6,145 nt of DNA from the NCBI GenBank assembly GCA_946498265.1, contig CAMMNR010000110.1, positions 1 through 6,145 of the forward strand. Reading direction: 5' to 3'. Each line of letters begins with the position of its first letter. Positions within the stretch are counted from its first letter, which is position 1. This stretch comes from an uncultured Clostridium sp. (GTDB lineage Bacteria > Bacillota > Clostridia > TANB77 > CAG-508). Of the stretch, positions 1 through 6,101 are shown in pieces. The translations under genes and the position numbers were made by a program. The notes below the pieces were generated by a model. It had not been told where the DNA came from, searched no databases, and saw only the letters and a program-made list of their open reading frames with translations.

Positions 1-702
1 ATAATAGATTATTTAAATAGACCAGAAATAAATATAACAACAATAGAAGATCCAGTAGAAATACGAATAAAAGGATTAAATCAAATTGAAATAGATAGTA
101 GGGCATCATTTTCAGAATCTCTAAGAACTGTTTTAAGACAAGATCCAGATATTATACTTGTAGGTGAAATAAGAGACACTGAAACAGGAGAAATAGCAAT
201 ACAAGCTGGACAAACAGGACATTACGTATTATCTACAATACACACAATAGATAGTATAGAAGTAATTACAAGATTAAGAAAATTAGGATTATCAGATTAT
301 GATATATCAAGTACTTTAGCAACATCTATTTCCCAAAGACTAGTAAGAAAATTATGTCCAGAGTGTAAAAGAGAAAGAGATTTTGATAAAGAAGAAAAAG
401 AAATAATCACATTAATAGGTAAAAGATATGGAGTAAATTTTGATTTAAGCGGTAAAACATATGATGCTGTAGGATGTCCACATTGTAATAATACAGGATA
501 TTATGACAGAACAGGAGTATTTGAGATACTAGATTTAACAGAAGAAATAAAAGAAGCAATAATGAATGGAGAATCAAGTATTCAAATAAGAAGAATTGCT
601 TTACAGCAAGAATACAAACCACTAATAGTAGATGGAATTAATAAAGTAATTAAGGGAATAACAACTATAGATGAGTTGAATAGAAAATTAGTAATTTATT
701 AA
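1..702 (+). CDS. pilB: Type IV pilus assembly ATPase PilB (GspE family), 3' part
   Basis: This is the C-terminal 233 residues of a GspE/PilB secretion ATPase, which in this family forms a cytoplasmic hexamer that powers pilin polymerisation through the platform protein PilC. The frame is open from base 1 and the start lies outside the window, so the N-terminal domain and Walker A loop are not visible. Visible family motifs are the Asp box TIEDPVE (residues 14-20), the Walker B stretch DPDIILVGEIRD (48-59), and the His-box region TGHYVLSTIHT (72-82). A zinc-binding tetracysteine made of CPEC (119-122) and CPHC (159-162) is typical of PilB/GspE and absent from PilT, so this is the extension ATPase. 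The sequence SISQRLVRKLCPEC is highly characteristic. The TAA stop is 23 bases before pilT, implying co-transcription. PilB against a type II secretion GspE cannot be separated on this sequence alone; the pilT neighbour favours a pilus. Confidence 0.95.
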   Translation: MIDYLNRPEINITTIEDPVEIRIKGLNQIEIDSRASFSESLRTVLRQDPDIILVGEIRDTETGEIAIQAGQTGHYVLSTIHTIDSIEVITRLRKLGLSDYDISSTLATSISQRLVRKLCPECKRERDFDKEEKEIITLIGKRYGVNFDLSGKTYDAVGCPHCNNTGYYDRTGVFEILDLTEEIKEAIMNGESSIQIRRIALQQEYKPLIVDGINKVIKGITTIDELNRKLVIY

Positions 703-710
703 AGTATTCT

Positions 711-717
711 AAGGAGG
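711..717 (+). promoter_or_regulatory. Ribosome binding site of pilT
   Basis: AAGGAGG is a full anti-16S match. It lies 8 bases before the ATG at 726 and 14 before the in-frame ATG at 732, so it decides the start of the pilT-like gene in favour of 726. Confidence 0.9.
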
Positions 718-725
718 AAAAAACT

Positions 726-1817
726 ATGAATATGGAAAAAATATTAGATGAAGCAATGAAAAGAGATGCTTCAGATGTACACTTAATATGTAACAATAAA
801 CCAATGTTGAGAATTCTAAGGGATTTAGTTCCTATTGAAAAGAGTAAAGTACTTACTCCAGAAGATATGAGCGAAATGTATGATTTCTTAGTAAAGGGAA
901 ATGTTGATAAAGATGAAGTATATAACCAAACAAAAAAATTAGATATGTCTTACGAATATAAAGGTATAAGATTAAGGGTTAATATATCTTCTTCAGATGA
1001 TATTCCTCTAGCAACTTTAAGACTTATAAAAAATGAATTACCAACATATGAATCTTTAGGAGTACCAGATATAGTAAGAAGAATGACATATCAATCACAA
1101 GGTTTAATATTAGTTACAGGAAAAACTAATTCAGGAAAAAGTACAACATTAAATGCTTTAGTAAATTATATAAATGAAAATCAAAATAAAAAAATATTAA
1201 CATTGGAAAACCCAGTAGAATATAAGCATACTTCAAAAAAATCAATAATAGTGCAAAAAGAAGTAGGAAGAGGAAAAGATGTCCTAACATTTAGTGATGG
1301 TGTTAAAAACTCTTTAAGAGAAGACTGTGATATATTAGTAATAGGGGAGATAAGAGATAGAGCAACAATGGAAGCAGCAATAGAAATGGCAGAATCTGGA
1401 CACTTAGTAATAGGAACACTTCATACAAAATCATGTGCAGAAACAATAGACAGAATGATAAATTTCTATGAAGTTAGAGATCAAGCAACAATAAAATACC
1501 TATTATCAGCATTATTGAAATTAGTTGTGTCACAAAGATTATTGCAAGGAATAGATGGAAAATTAGTATTAGTTCCAGAAGTAATGGTAGTAGATAATGT
1601 TGTATCAGGGATTATAAGAAAAGAAAAAATAAGTGTGTCAGAAATAGAAGATGCTATACAAAGTAATTTAGAAAAAGGAAGTATAGGTTTAATAAATTCA
1701 TTAGCAAAATTGTTTGTAGAAGATAGAATAAGTTTGGATTTAGCAAAATCTCAAATTGAAGAAAAAAATATTGATACTTTAAATAGAACAATTATGCAAA
1801 TGAAAATAAAAAAATAG
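726..1817 (+). CDS. pilT: Type IV pilus retraction ATPase PilT-like
   Basis: A 363-residue cytoplasmic hexameric ATPase of the PilT/PilU branch, which depolymerises the pilus and drives twitching in known systems. It is the usual PilT length and lacks the PilB zinc tetracysteine. An N-terminal PAS-like domain begins with the family signature DASDVHL (14-20). The P-loop is GKTNSGKS (132-139). The Asp box reads TLENPVEY (159-166), the Walker B region DCDILVIGEIRD (200-211), and the His box SGHLVIGTLHTKSCAETIDRMI (224-245) with H226 and H233. The usual AIRNLIRE motif is only loosely kept as SGIIRKEK (294-301). Two deviations stand out: the P-loop has K133 and N135 where P and G are usual, and the Asp box has N162 for D. 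The rest of the fold looks intact. It sits 12 bases before pilC, in one operon with pilB. It could be a divergent PilT or a PilU-like accessory motor. Confidence 0.9.
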   Translation: MNMEKILDEAMKRDASDVHLICNNKPMLRILRDLVPIEKSKVLTPEDMSEMYDFLVKGNVDKDEVYNQTKKLDMSYEYKGIRLRVNISSSDDIPLATLRLIKNELPTYESLGVPDIVRRMTYQSQGLILVTGKTNSGKSTTLNALVNYINENQNKKILTLENPVEYKHTSKKSIIVQKEVGRGKDVLTFSDGVKNSLREDCDILVIGEIRDRATMEAAIEMAESGHLVIGTLHTKSCAETIDRMINFYEVRDQATIKYLLSALLKLVVSQRLLQGIDGKLVLVPEVMVVDNVVSGIIRKEKISVSEIEDAIQSNLEKGSIGLINSLAKLFVEDRISLDLAKSQIEEKNIDTLNRTIMQMKIKK

Positions 1818-1829
1818 AAGGAGGATATT

Positions 1830-3173
1830 ATGCCTACGTACACATATAAAGCTGTTACAGAACATGGAGTTGTAGTAAGAAATAAAGTAGAATCAGCAAG
1901 TAGACAACATCTTATAAAAACTTTAAAAAATAATAATTTAGTACCAATTTCTATAGAGCAAGTTGCATATATAGGAAGAAATCAAAAAAAGAAAAAAAGA
2001 AATGTAACAGATATACAAGAAATAATGAGAAACGTAAATACTACTCAATTAGGTGCCAAAGCTAGAAAACTATCAACAAAAGAAAAAGTAAATTTATATT
2101 TTGCAAAAACTGAAAAAATAACACCAAGAGATTTAGTTGTATTTACTCAAAATTTTTACTTGCTTAAAAAAGCAAACTTTAATAATATACATGCATTAAA
2201 TACTATAATAGAAAGTACAGAAAATGTAACATTTAAGGGAATATTAGAAGATATTTTAGCTGGTGTTGAAGCAGGAGAAAATATGTATACAACAATGGAA
2301 TATTATGAAGATGTATTTCCATATATATATATAAATATGATAAAAGTAGGTGAGCTTTCAGGTTCTCTTACAAATTCTCTGGAACAAGCAGTAAAATATT
2401 TAGATGATACAGCTTCACTAACTAGAAAATTGAGAGGAATATTAATACCTAATATAATTCAATTTGTACTTTTAATTGTTATGTTGGTTGTAGGTACTTT
2501 ATTTGCAATACCAGCAATACAAAGTGTATATGACCAAGTAGGAACAGAAGAAGAACTACCAGCAATAACACTATGGTTTGCGGACTTTATGAATACAGCA
2601 ATAAAATATTGGTATATTCCAGTTTTAATAATACTGGCAATTGTAGCAGTTATATTATTTTATATTAATACACCAAAAGGAAAATATAATTTTCACTATT
2701 TTAAATATAGAATGCCAATATTTGGAGAATTAATATTTGCACTTGATTTTAATAGGTTAATGAAGGCAATGCTATTAAATTTAAATAATGGAATGAGAAT
2801 ACAAGAATCATTAGAAGTAAGTAAAAACGTAATACAAAATTATGTAATGTTGTCTATTATAGAAACATCTATAAATAATATATTAATAGGAGAATCTTGG
2901 GTAGATCCTTTTGAAAAATCAGGACTAGCAAAACCAATGATAACAGAAATGTTAAAAATAGGAATGCAAACAGATTTAGCAGAAATGATTGAGAAGTTAA
3001 TAGAATATATACAAATAGATATTGATAATATAATGAATAAGATTATGAAAGCATTACCTCAGATTGTATATGCAATAGTTGGTGTAGTATTAATATTCTT
3101 TGTTATAGTAGTATTAGTACCATGTGTACAAGTTTATATGGGAAATTTCCTATTCTCAGCATATGGGGTATAA
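1830..3173 (+). CDS. pilC: Type IV pilus inner-membrane platform protein PilC (GspF family)
   Basis: A 447-residue polytopic membrane protein of the T2SSF family, on which PilB and PilT act to add or remove pilins. The N-terminus (2-45) is the short conserved domain with the YTYKA start and the A...L...L.P..I pattern. It is followed by a strongly basic linker (50-95, including KKKKR at 53-57). The first T2SSF repeat (about 98-235) has KITPRDLVVFTQNF and the hallmark VGELSGSL (173-180), then a membrane helix at about 205-233. A second helix is at about 262-279. The second repeat (about 302-435) has GMRIQESL (321-328) and a degenerate form of the hallmark, IGMQTDLAEMIEKL (377-390), then a last helix at 410-432. 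AAGGAGG at 1818-1824, five bases before the ATG, fixes the start. It is the last gene of the pilB-pilT-pilC operon; the terminator begins within a few bases of the stop. Confidence 0.93.
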   Translation: MPTYTYKAVTEHGVVVRNKVESASRQHLIKTLKNNNLVPISIEQVAYIGRNQKKKKRNVTDIQEIMRNVNTTQLGAKARKLSTKEKVNLYFAKTEKITPRDLVVFTQNFYLLKKANFNNIHALNTIIESTENVTFKGILEDILAGVEAGENMYTTMEYYEDVFPYIYINMIKVGELSGSLTNSLEQAVKYLDDTASLTRKLRGILIPNIIQFVLLIVMLVVGTLFAIPAIQSVYDQVGTEEELPAITLWFADFMNTAIKYWYIPVLIILAIVAVILFYINTPKGKYNFHYFKYRMPIFGELIFALDFNRLMKAMLLNLNNGMRIQESLEVSKNVIQNYVMLSIIETSINNILIGESWVDPFEKSGLAKPMITEMLKIGMQTDLAEMIEKLIEYIQIDIDNIMNKIMKALPQIVYAIVGVVLIFFVIVVLVPCVQVYMGNFLFSAYGV

Positions 3174-3177
3174 AGTT

Positions 3178-3223
3178 AATCTCATTTGGAATACTTTTAT
3201 TAATTTTCCAAATGAGATTTTTT
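3178..3223 (+). terminator. Intrinsic terminator of the pilB-pilT-pilC operon
   Basis: A perfect 14-bp inverted repeat (3178-3191 with 3206-3219, arm AATCTCATTTGGAA) with a 14-base loop runs straight into a T run at 3218-3223. It starts four bases after the pilC stop. Stem GC is low, as expected in this genome. The T run is also the first part of the next palindrome. Confidence 0.85.
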
Positions 3224-3261
3224 AAGTTATAGGAAATTGCATTTCCTATAACTTAAAAAAT
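3217..3261. repeat. Perfect 21-bp palindrome with a 3-base loop
   Basis: Bases 3217-3237 are exactly complementary to 3241-3261, with only TGC (3238-3240) between them. The stem core reads AAGTTATAGGAAAT against ATTTCCTATAACTT, and the outer ends are T6 and A6. It overlaps the T tract of the preceding terminator by several bases, so the two hairpins compete. Read on either strand the hairpin is followed by A residues, not T residues, so it is not a canonical terminator. It may be an RNA processing or stability hairpin, or a regulator site. Its function is not known. Confidence 0.8.
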
Positions 3262-3265
3262 ACTA

Positions 3266-3295
3266 TATAATAATAAATTTGAAAAGAATTATAAT
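3266..3295 (+). promoter_or_regulatory. Possible promoter region of the Wzy_C gene
   Basis: Two exact TATAAT hexamers (3266-3271 and 3290-3295) lie between the palindrome and the next gene. Neither has a good TTGACA-like box at 16-18 bases upstream; the TTGAAA at 3279-3284 is wrongly spaced for both. In DNA this AT-rich such hexamers arise by chance. A promoter is nevertheless expected here because a strong terminator precedes the gene. Confidence 0.3.
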
Positions 3296-3325
3296 AAAAC
3301 TCAGCTTAAAAAGGAAGATAAAAAA

Positions 3326-4705
3326 ATGAATCAAATTAAGAAAATTAATTATCTGAAATTGAAAAATATAATATTATTTATATTATTAGGTATATGGATT
3401 TTAATACCAATATTAAAAGAAATAAAAATTACATCAGTTTTCATAGCTCATAATGAGTATAATTATATGAAAATATTAGCAACTATAGGAATTTACTTAA
3501 TAATATTTGATATGTATAAAAAAATTAAATCATCTGAAAATAGAAAAAATTTAATAAAAGAATTATTACCAATATTCATTTTATTAATATATTTAATTTG
3601 GACATTGATTTCTGCTATATTTGCAAAAAATAAATATTTTGCTTTTTTTGGTACATCATATAGAAAAGATGGATTTATAACATATCTAATATATGCAGGA
3701 TTTTTTGCATGTGCTTTTTTATTAGATTCAAAAAAAATGCAAAAATACTTATTAAATATATTTATATTAGTTGGATGTTTCACAATCATATTTATTGAAA
3801 TGGCAAACAATAGATTTTTATATAATATATTTAATTTTAATGATATAGAAAAAGCAGTATTTAGCAATTCTAATCATTATGGATATTATTTGTTACTAGT
3901 TTTAGTAACAACAGCAATACTATTTATTACAGAAAAAAAGAAAGTAAATAAAAGCTTATATTTAGTCTCATATATATTTATAATGTATTATTTTATAAAA
4001 AATAATACATTTGGATGTTATATAGCATTTGCTGTAATGATAATAATATATTTTTCTTATTCTATATACATAAAAAAGGATATTACATCATCAGTAGTAT
4101 GTTTAGTAATATTTATTATAATGTCATTTGTAGTTCAAATAAATGGACAAAGCATAGTAGCAAAAAATGTAAGAGTCTTATTTAGTGATATTGGTAAAAT
4201 TCTTAATATTGATATATCTAAAAATAATATCAGTAGTGAAGGAGCAATAGATAAAAATTTAAATAGTGATGAAATAGAAAATAACAATTTGGATAATATA
4301 GATTCTGGTTGGGAAAAAGCGGGAAGTGGTAGAGCAGAACTATGGAAATATGGAATACAACTATTTTTAGAAAAACCTATTTTAGGATATGGGCCGGAAA
4401 ATTTAGAACAAGAATATGCTAGATTTAATATAGACCAAGATAGACCACATAATTTGATAATTCAACTAGCAACAACATCAGGAATAATAGGATTGCTATT
4501 ATATTGTACGTCAATAGGAATTATTATAATAAGAGGTATTAAAAAAATTAGAGAAAAAGAAAGTATAGGAAAAGTAGTATTGTTTGTTGTAATAGCATAT
4601 TTGATATCAGCAATGTTTGGAAATTCTATGTACTATACTTCACCATATTTTTTCATATTCTTAGGTTGGTTGATGAAAGATAATATAAGAGATAAATATA
4701 TATAA
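3326..4705 (+). CDS. O-antigen ligase / polymerase family (Wzy_C) membrane protein
   Basis: A 459-residue integral membrane protein with about ten or more hydrophobic segments, beginning around 14-30, 47-62 and 80-99, with the last at 416-450. The C-terminal half carries the Wzy_C (PF04932-type) signature. GSGRAELWKYG (333-343) and LEKPILGYGPENL (348-360) lie in the large outer loop, followed by RPHNLIIQLATTSGIIGLLLY (373-393). H375 of PHN and R336 match positions considered catalytically important in WaaL-type ligases. FFGTSYRKDGFITYL (107-121) and FSNSNHYGYY (179-188) are also typical. A polar, Asn/Asp-rich stretch (294-330) sits in the external loop. The family covers O-antigen ligases, Wzy polymerases, teichuronic or capsule polymerases and protein O-oligosaccharyltransferases; sequence alone does not choose between them. 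The start is set by AAGGAAG (3311-3317) eight bases before the ATG. It lies beside pilus genes and is followed after 85 bases by a sugar kinase without a terminator between. Confidence 0.85.
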   Translation: MNQIKKINYLKLKNIILFILLGIWILIPILKEIKITSVFIAHNEYNYMKILATIGIYLIIFDMYKKIKSSENRKNLIKELLPIFILLIYLIWTLISAIFAKNKYFAFFGTSYRKDGFITYLIYAGFFACAFLLDSKKMQKYLLNIFILVGCFTIIFIEMANNRFLYNIFNFNDIEKAVFSNSNHYGYYLLLVLVTTAILFITEKKKVNKSLYLVSYIFIMYYFIKNNTFGCYIAFAVMIIIYFSYSIYIKKDITSSVVCLVIFIIMSFVVQINGQSIVAKNVRVLFSDIGKILNIDISKNNISSEGAIDKNLNSDEIENNNLDNIDSGWEKAGSGRAELWKYGIQLFLEKPILGYGPENLEQEYARFNIDQDRPHNLIIQLATTSGIIGLLLYCTSIGIIIIRGIKKIREKESIGKVVLFVVIAYLISAMFGNSMYYTSPYFFIFLGWLMKDNIRDKYI

Positions 4706-4790
4706 ATTAGAATAGAGCACAAAATAATAAAGAGTTATAGGTAGAGTCTCATAAAAAACCTAAATATATTGTATAAAGGATGATAGTAAA

Positions 4791-5693
4791 ATGAATATTG
4801 GAATTGATTTAGGTGGGAGCCACATAGCAATAGGAGTAGTAAATAACAAAGGTTTAATACAAGAAAAAACGGAAAAAAGAATTTTGGCAAAAGAAAAACA
4901 AAATATAAAAAATACTATAGAGGAATATGTGATAAAAAATGTGAAAGAATTTATGAAAAGATATGATATTTCAAAAATAGGGATAGCAATACCAGGTACA
5001 GTAAATGAAAATACAATAATTAAATCTGTAAATTTAAATATAGAAAACTATAATATTGTAACAGCTTTACAAAAGTCTATAAAGATACCGATATCAATAA
5101 GAAATGATGCCAAATGTGCAGCAATAGCTGAAAATAAATATGGTTGCTTGAAAAAATATGATAGGTCATTATTCTTAACATTAGGAACAGGAATTGGCGG
5201 AGCAGTAATAATAAATAATCAATTATTAAATACAGGTGATTTTCCAGGATGTGAATTTGGACATATGATAATTGAAAAAAATGGTAGGCAATGTAAATGT
5301 GGTAAAAAAGGATGTTTTGAAAGATATGCTTCAATGAAAATTTTAAAAGATAGTATAAGAAGTGAATTAGGTTTAGATGAAAAAACTAGAGGCCAAGAAA
5401 TATTTGATATTATTAGAAATAACAATTCCGAAAATCCAAATTATGAAAGAATTGAAAAAACAGTAAATGAATTTATAGAAAATTTAGCTATTGGAATTTC
5501 AAATTTGGTGAATGTTTTTGAGCCAGAGGCAATTGGAATTGGTGGTAGTTTTGTGTACTTTGAAGAAGTTTTGCTAAATAGATTGAAAACTAGAATTTTA
5601 GAGGAAAATCTTTTATTTAATGAAAGAAACACTATAAATATTGAAACTGCTATTTTAGGAAATGAATCTGGTATTATAGGTGCAGTTATATAG
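4791..5693 (+). CDS. ROK-family sugar kinase (glucokinase-like)
   Basis: A 300-residue cytoplasmic kinase of the ROK family, expected to phosphorylate glucose or a related hexose or amino sugar with ATP. The N-terminal phosphate-binding loop is GIDLGGSHIAIGVV (4-17), with S10 where T is commonest. IGIAIPGTV (63-71) follows. The catalytic aspartate is D106 in SIRNDAKCAA (102-111), and the second phosphate motif is GTGIGGA (132-138). The sugar-binding and zinc region is intact: GCEFGH (153-158) with E155 and H158, then CKCGKKGCFE (168-177), giving the H-C-C-C zinc site of H158, C168, C170 and C175. There is no N-terminal helix-turn-helix, so it is an enzyme and not a NagC/XylR-type repressor. 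Its length is normal for a ROK kinase. The weak AAAGGA (4775-4780) lies 10 bases before the ATG; an ATG at 4780 stops after four codons. Substrate specificity cannot be read from the sequence. It is probably co-transcribed with the Wzy_C gene. Confidence 0.92.
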   Translation: MNIGIDLGGSHIAIGVVNNKGLIQEKTEKRILAKEKQNIKNTIEEYVIKNVKEFMKRYDISKIGIAIPGTVNENTIIKSVNLNIENYNIVTALQKSIKIPISIRNDAKCAAIAENKYGCLKKYDRSLFLTLGTGIGGAVIINNQLLNTGDFPGCEFGHMIIEKNGRQCKCGKKGCFERYASMKILKDSIRSELGLDEKTRGQEIFDIIRNNNSENPNYERIEKTVNEFIENLAIGISNLVNVFEPEAIGIGGSFVYFEEVLLNRLKTRILEENLLFNERNTINIETAILGNESGIIGAVI

Positions 5694-5706
5694 TTGAAAA
5701 ATTTTA

Positions 5707-5946
5707 TCTTTGATTAGTCGTGTTTTGAATATATAGTTCATGGTGGAATCCCCAAGGTATATATATTATATTTTTCGCTATCCCAACACTTTACATACTC
5801 TAATAAAATCAGCTCCCACGGGACTGTCGCTGATTTAATAAGAGTATGTATCGTGTCGGTCCCCACGAAACCCGCTTAAAATATAATATATATACCTTGG
5901 GGGATTCCACCATGAACTATATATTCAAAACACGACTAATCAAAGA
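5707..5946. repeat. 240-bp long inverted-repeat element (MITE-like or structured RNA)
   Basis: The left arm 5707-5774 (68 bases) is the reverse complement of the right arm 5878-5946 (69 bases) with one difference: four C at 5750-5753 face five G on the right. The arms start with TCTTTGATTAGTCG and include TTCATGGTGGAATCCCC and an AT-alternating inner end. They enclose a 103-base core (5775-5877) of about 46 % GC, far above the surroundings. No gene, transposase or known family is recognisable. The right arm is followed by T5 (5948-5952), so if transcribed from the kinase side it could also act as the missing terminator for that operon. ATTTTA at 5701-5706 and ATTTTTA at 5947-5953 flank the arms as a possible, imperfect target duplication, but the sequence is low-complexity. 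The near-perfect arms suggest a recent insertion or selection on the hairpin. Confidence 0.85.
5783..5859. other. Second hairpin inside the inverted-repeat element
   Basis: Bases 5793-5813 pair with 5829-5849 at 19 of 21 positions (the two failures are A:A type). The stem extends outward through T5792:A5850, CAC/GTG pairs at 5786-5789 with 5853-5856, and CC/GG at 5783-5784 with 5858-5859, interrupted by small internal loops. The 15-base apical loop (5814-5828) contains GGGAC (5820-5824), exactly complementary to GTCCC at 5859-5863, which would allow a pseudoknot-like contact. A similar word, CCCACG, occurs in the loop (5815-5820) and downstream at 5862-5867. This suggests a folded RNA, or DNA recognised in hairpin form. 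Which strand is active is unknown. Confidence 0.6.
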
Positions 5947-5962
5947 ATTTTTACAAAAATGC

Positions 5963-5991
5963 TTGATTTTTTGGTATTTTTCTGATAGAAT
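5963..5991 (+). promoter_or_regulatory. Sigma-A-type promoter of rpsB
   Basis: TTGATT (5963-5968) and TAGAAT (5986-5991) are separated by the optimal 17 bases. A TG at 5983-5984, one base before the -10 box, gives an extended -10. Transcription would start near 5998, leaving a leader of about 100 bases before rpsB. The promoter begins 17 bases after the right arm of the long inverted repeat. Confidence 0.75.
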
Positions 5992-5997
5992 ATTATG

Positions 5998-6101
5998 CGT
6001 ATTAAAAAACACACAAAGAGAGTTTTGAAGATGTGCCAAATTTATGGTTCTGAAAAACGAAGAACTTTGTGGAAGATATAACAAAAAGGGAGGAATAAAA
6101 A
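5998..6101 (+). promoter_or_regulatory. rpsB 5' leader, possible S2 autoregulatory structure
   Basis: The untranslated stretch between the predicted transcription start and rpsB can fold. CACAAA (6012-6017) pairs with TTTGTG (6066-6071), and directly stacked on it GTTCT (6047-6051) pairs with AGAAC (6061-6065) around a 9-base loop. The two stems abut at 6065/6066, as in a multi-stem leader that ends shortly before the ribosome binding site (6088-6094). Ribosomal protein S2 is known to control its own mRNA through a leader in enterobacteria; whether this leader is equivalent is inference only, and no known family was recognised. Confidence 0.35.

Noticed and set aside
407..622. Minus-strand open frame opposite pilB
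   Set aside because: It lies antisense to the zinc-binding region of PilB and is a Leu/Phe-rich shadow of A-rich codons.
3493..3867. Long minus-strand open frame opposite the Wzy_C gene
   Set aside because: The plus-strand frame has clear Wzy_C motifs and a ribosome binding site. The antisense frame is a low-complexity shadow with no recognisable domain.
4732..4762. Intergenic AGTTATAGG shared with the 3217-3261 palindrome, plus a small TAGGT/ACCTA stem before the ROK gene
   Set aside because: The shared word is nine bases in AT-rich DNA and the stem is only 5 bp with no T tract, so neither a repeat family nor a terminator is supported.
5740..5838. 32-codon frame starting at the ATG in the left arm, and its mirror on the minus strand from the right arm
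   Set aside because: Both ATGs come from the same arm sequence by symmetry, no Shine-Dalgarno site precedes either, and the two frames diverge after the 4C/5C difference, so no shared peptide is preserved.
5846..6028. 60-codon open frame on the + strand reading out of the inverted-repeat element
   Set aside because: It begins inside the structured core, crosses the right arm and the rpsB promoter, has no ribosome binding site, and its composition simply follows the palindrome. Such frames may be annotated as hypothetical proteins wherever the element occurs, but nothing supports translation.
6031..6081. 16-codon upstream frame in the rpsB leader (begins MCQIYG)
   Set aside because: Only a poor AGAGAG-like sequence precedes it, and the frame overlaps the predicted stems. 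A leader peptide cannot be excluded, but nothing distinguishes it from chance.
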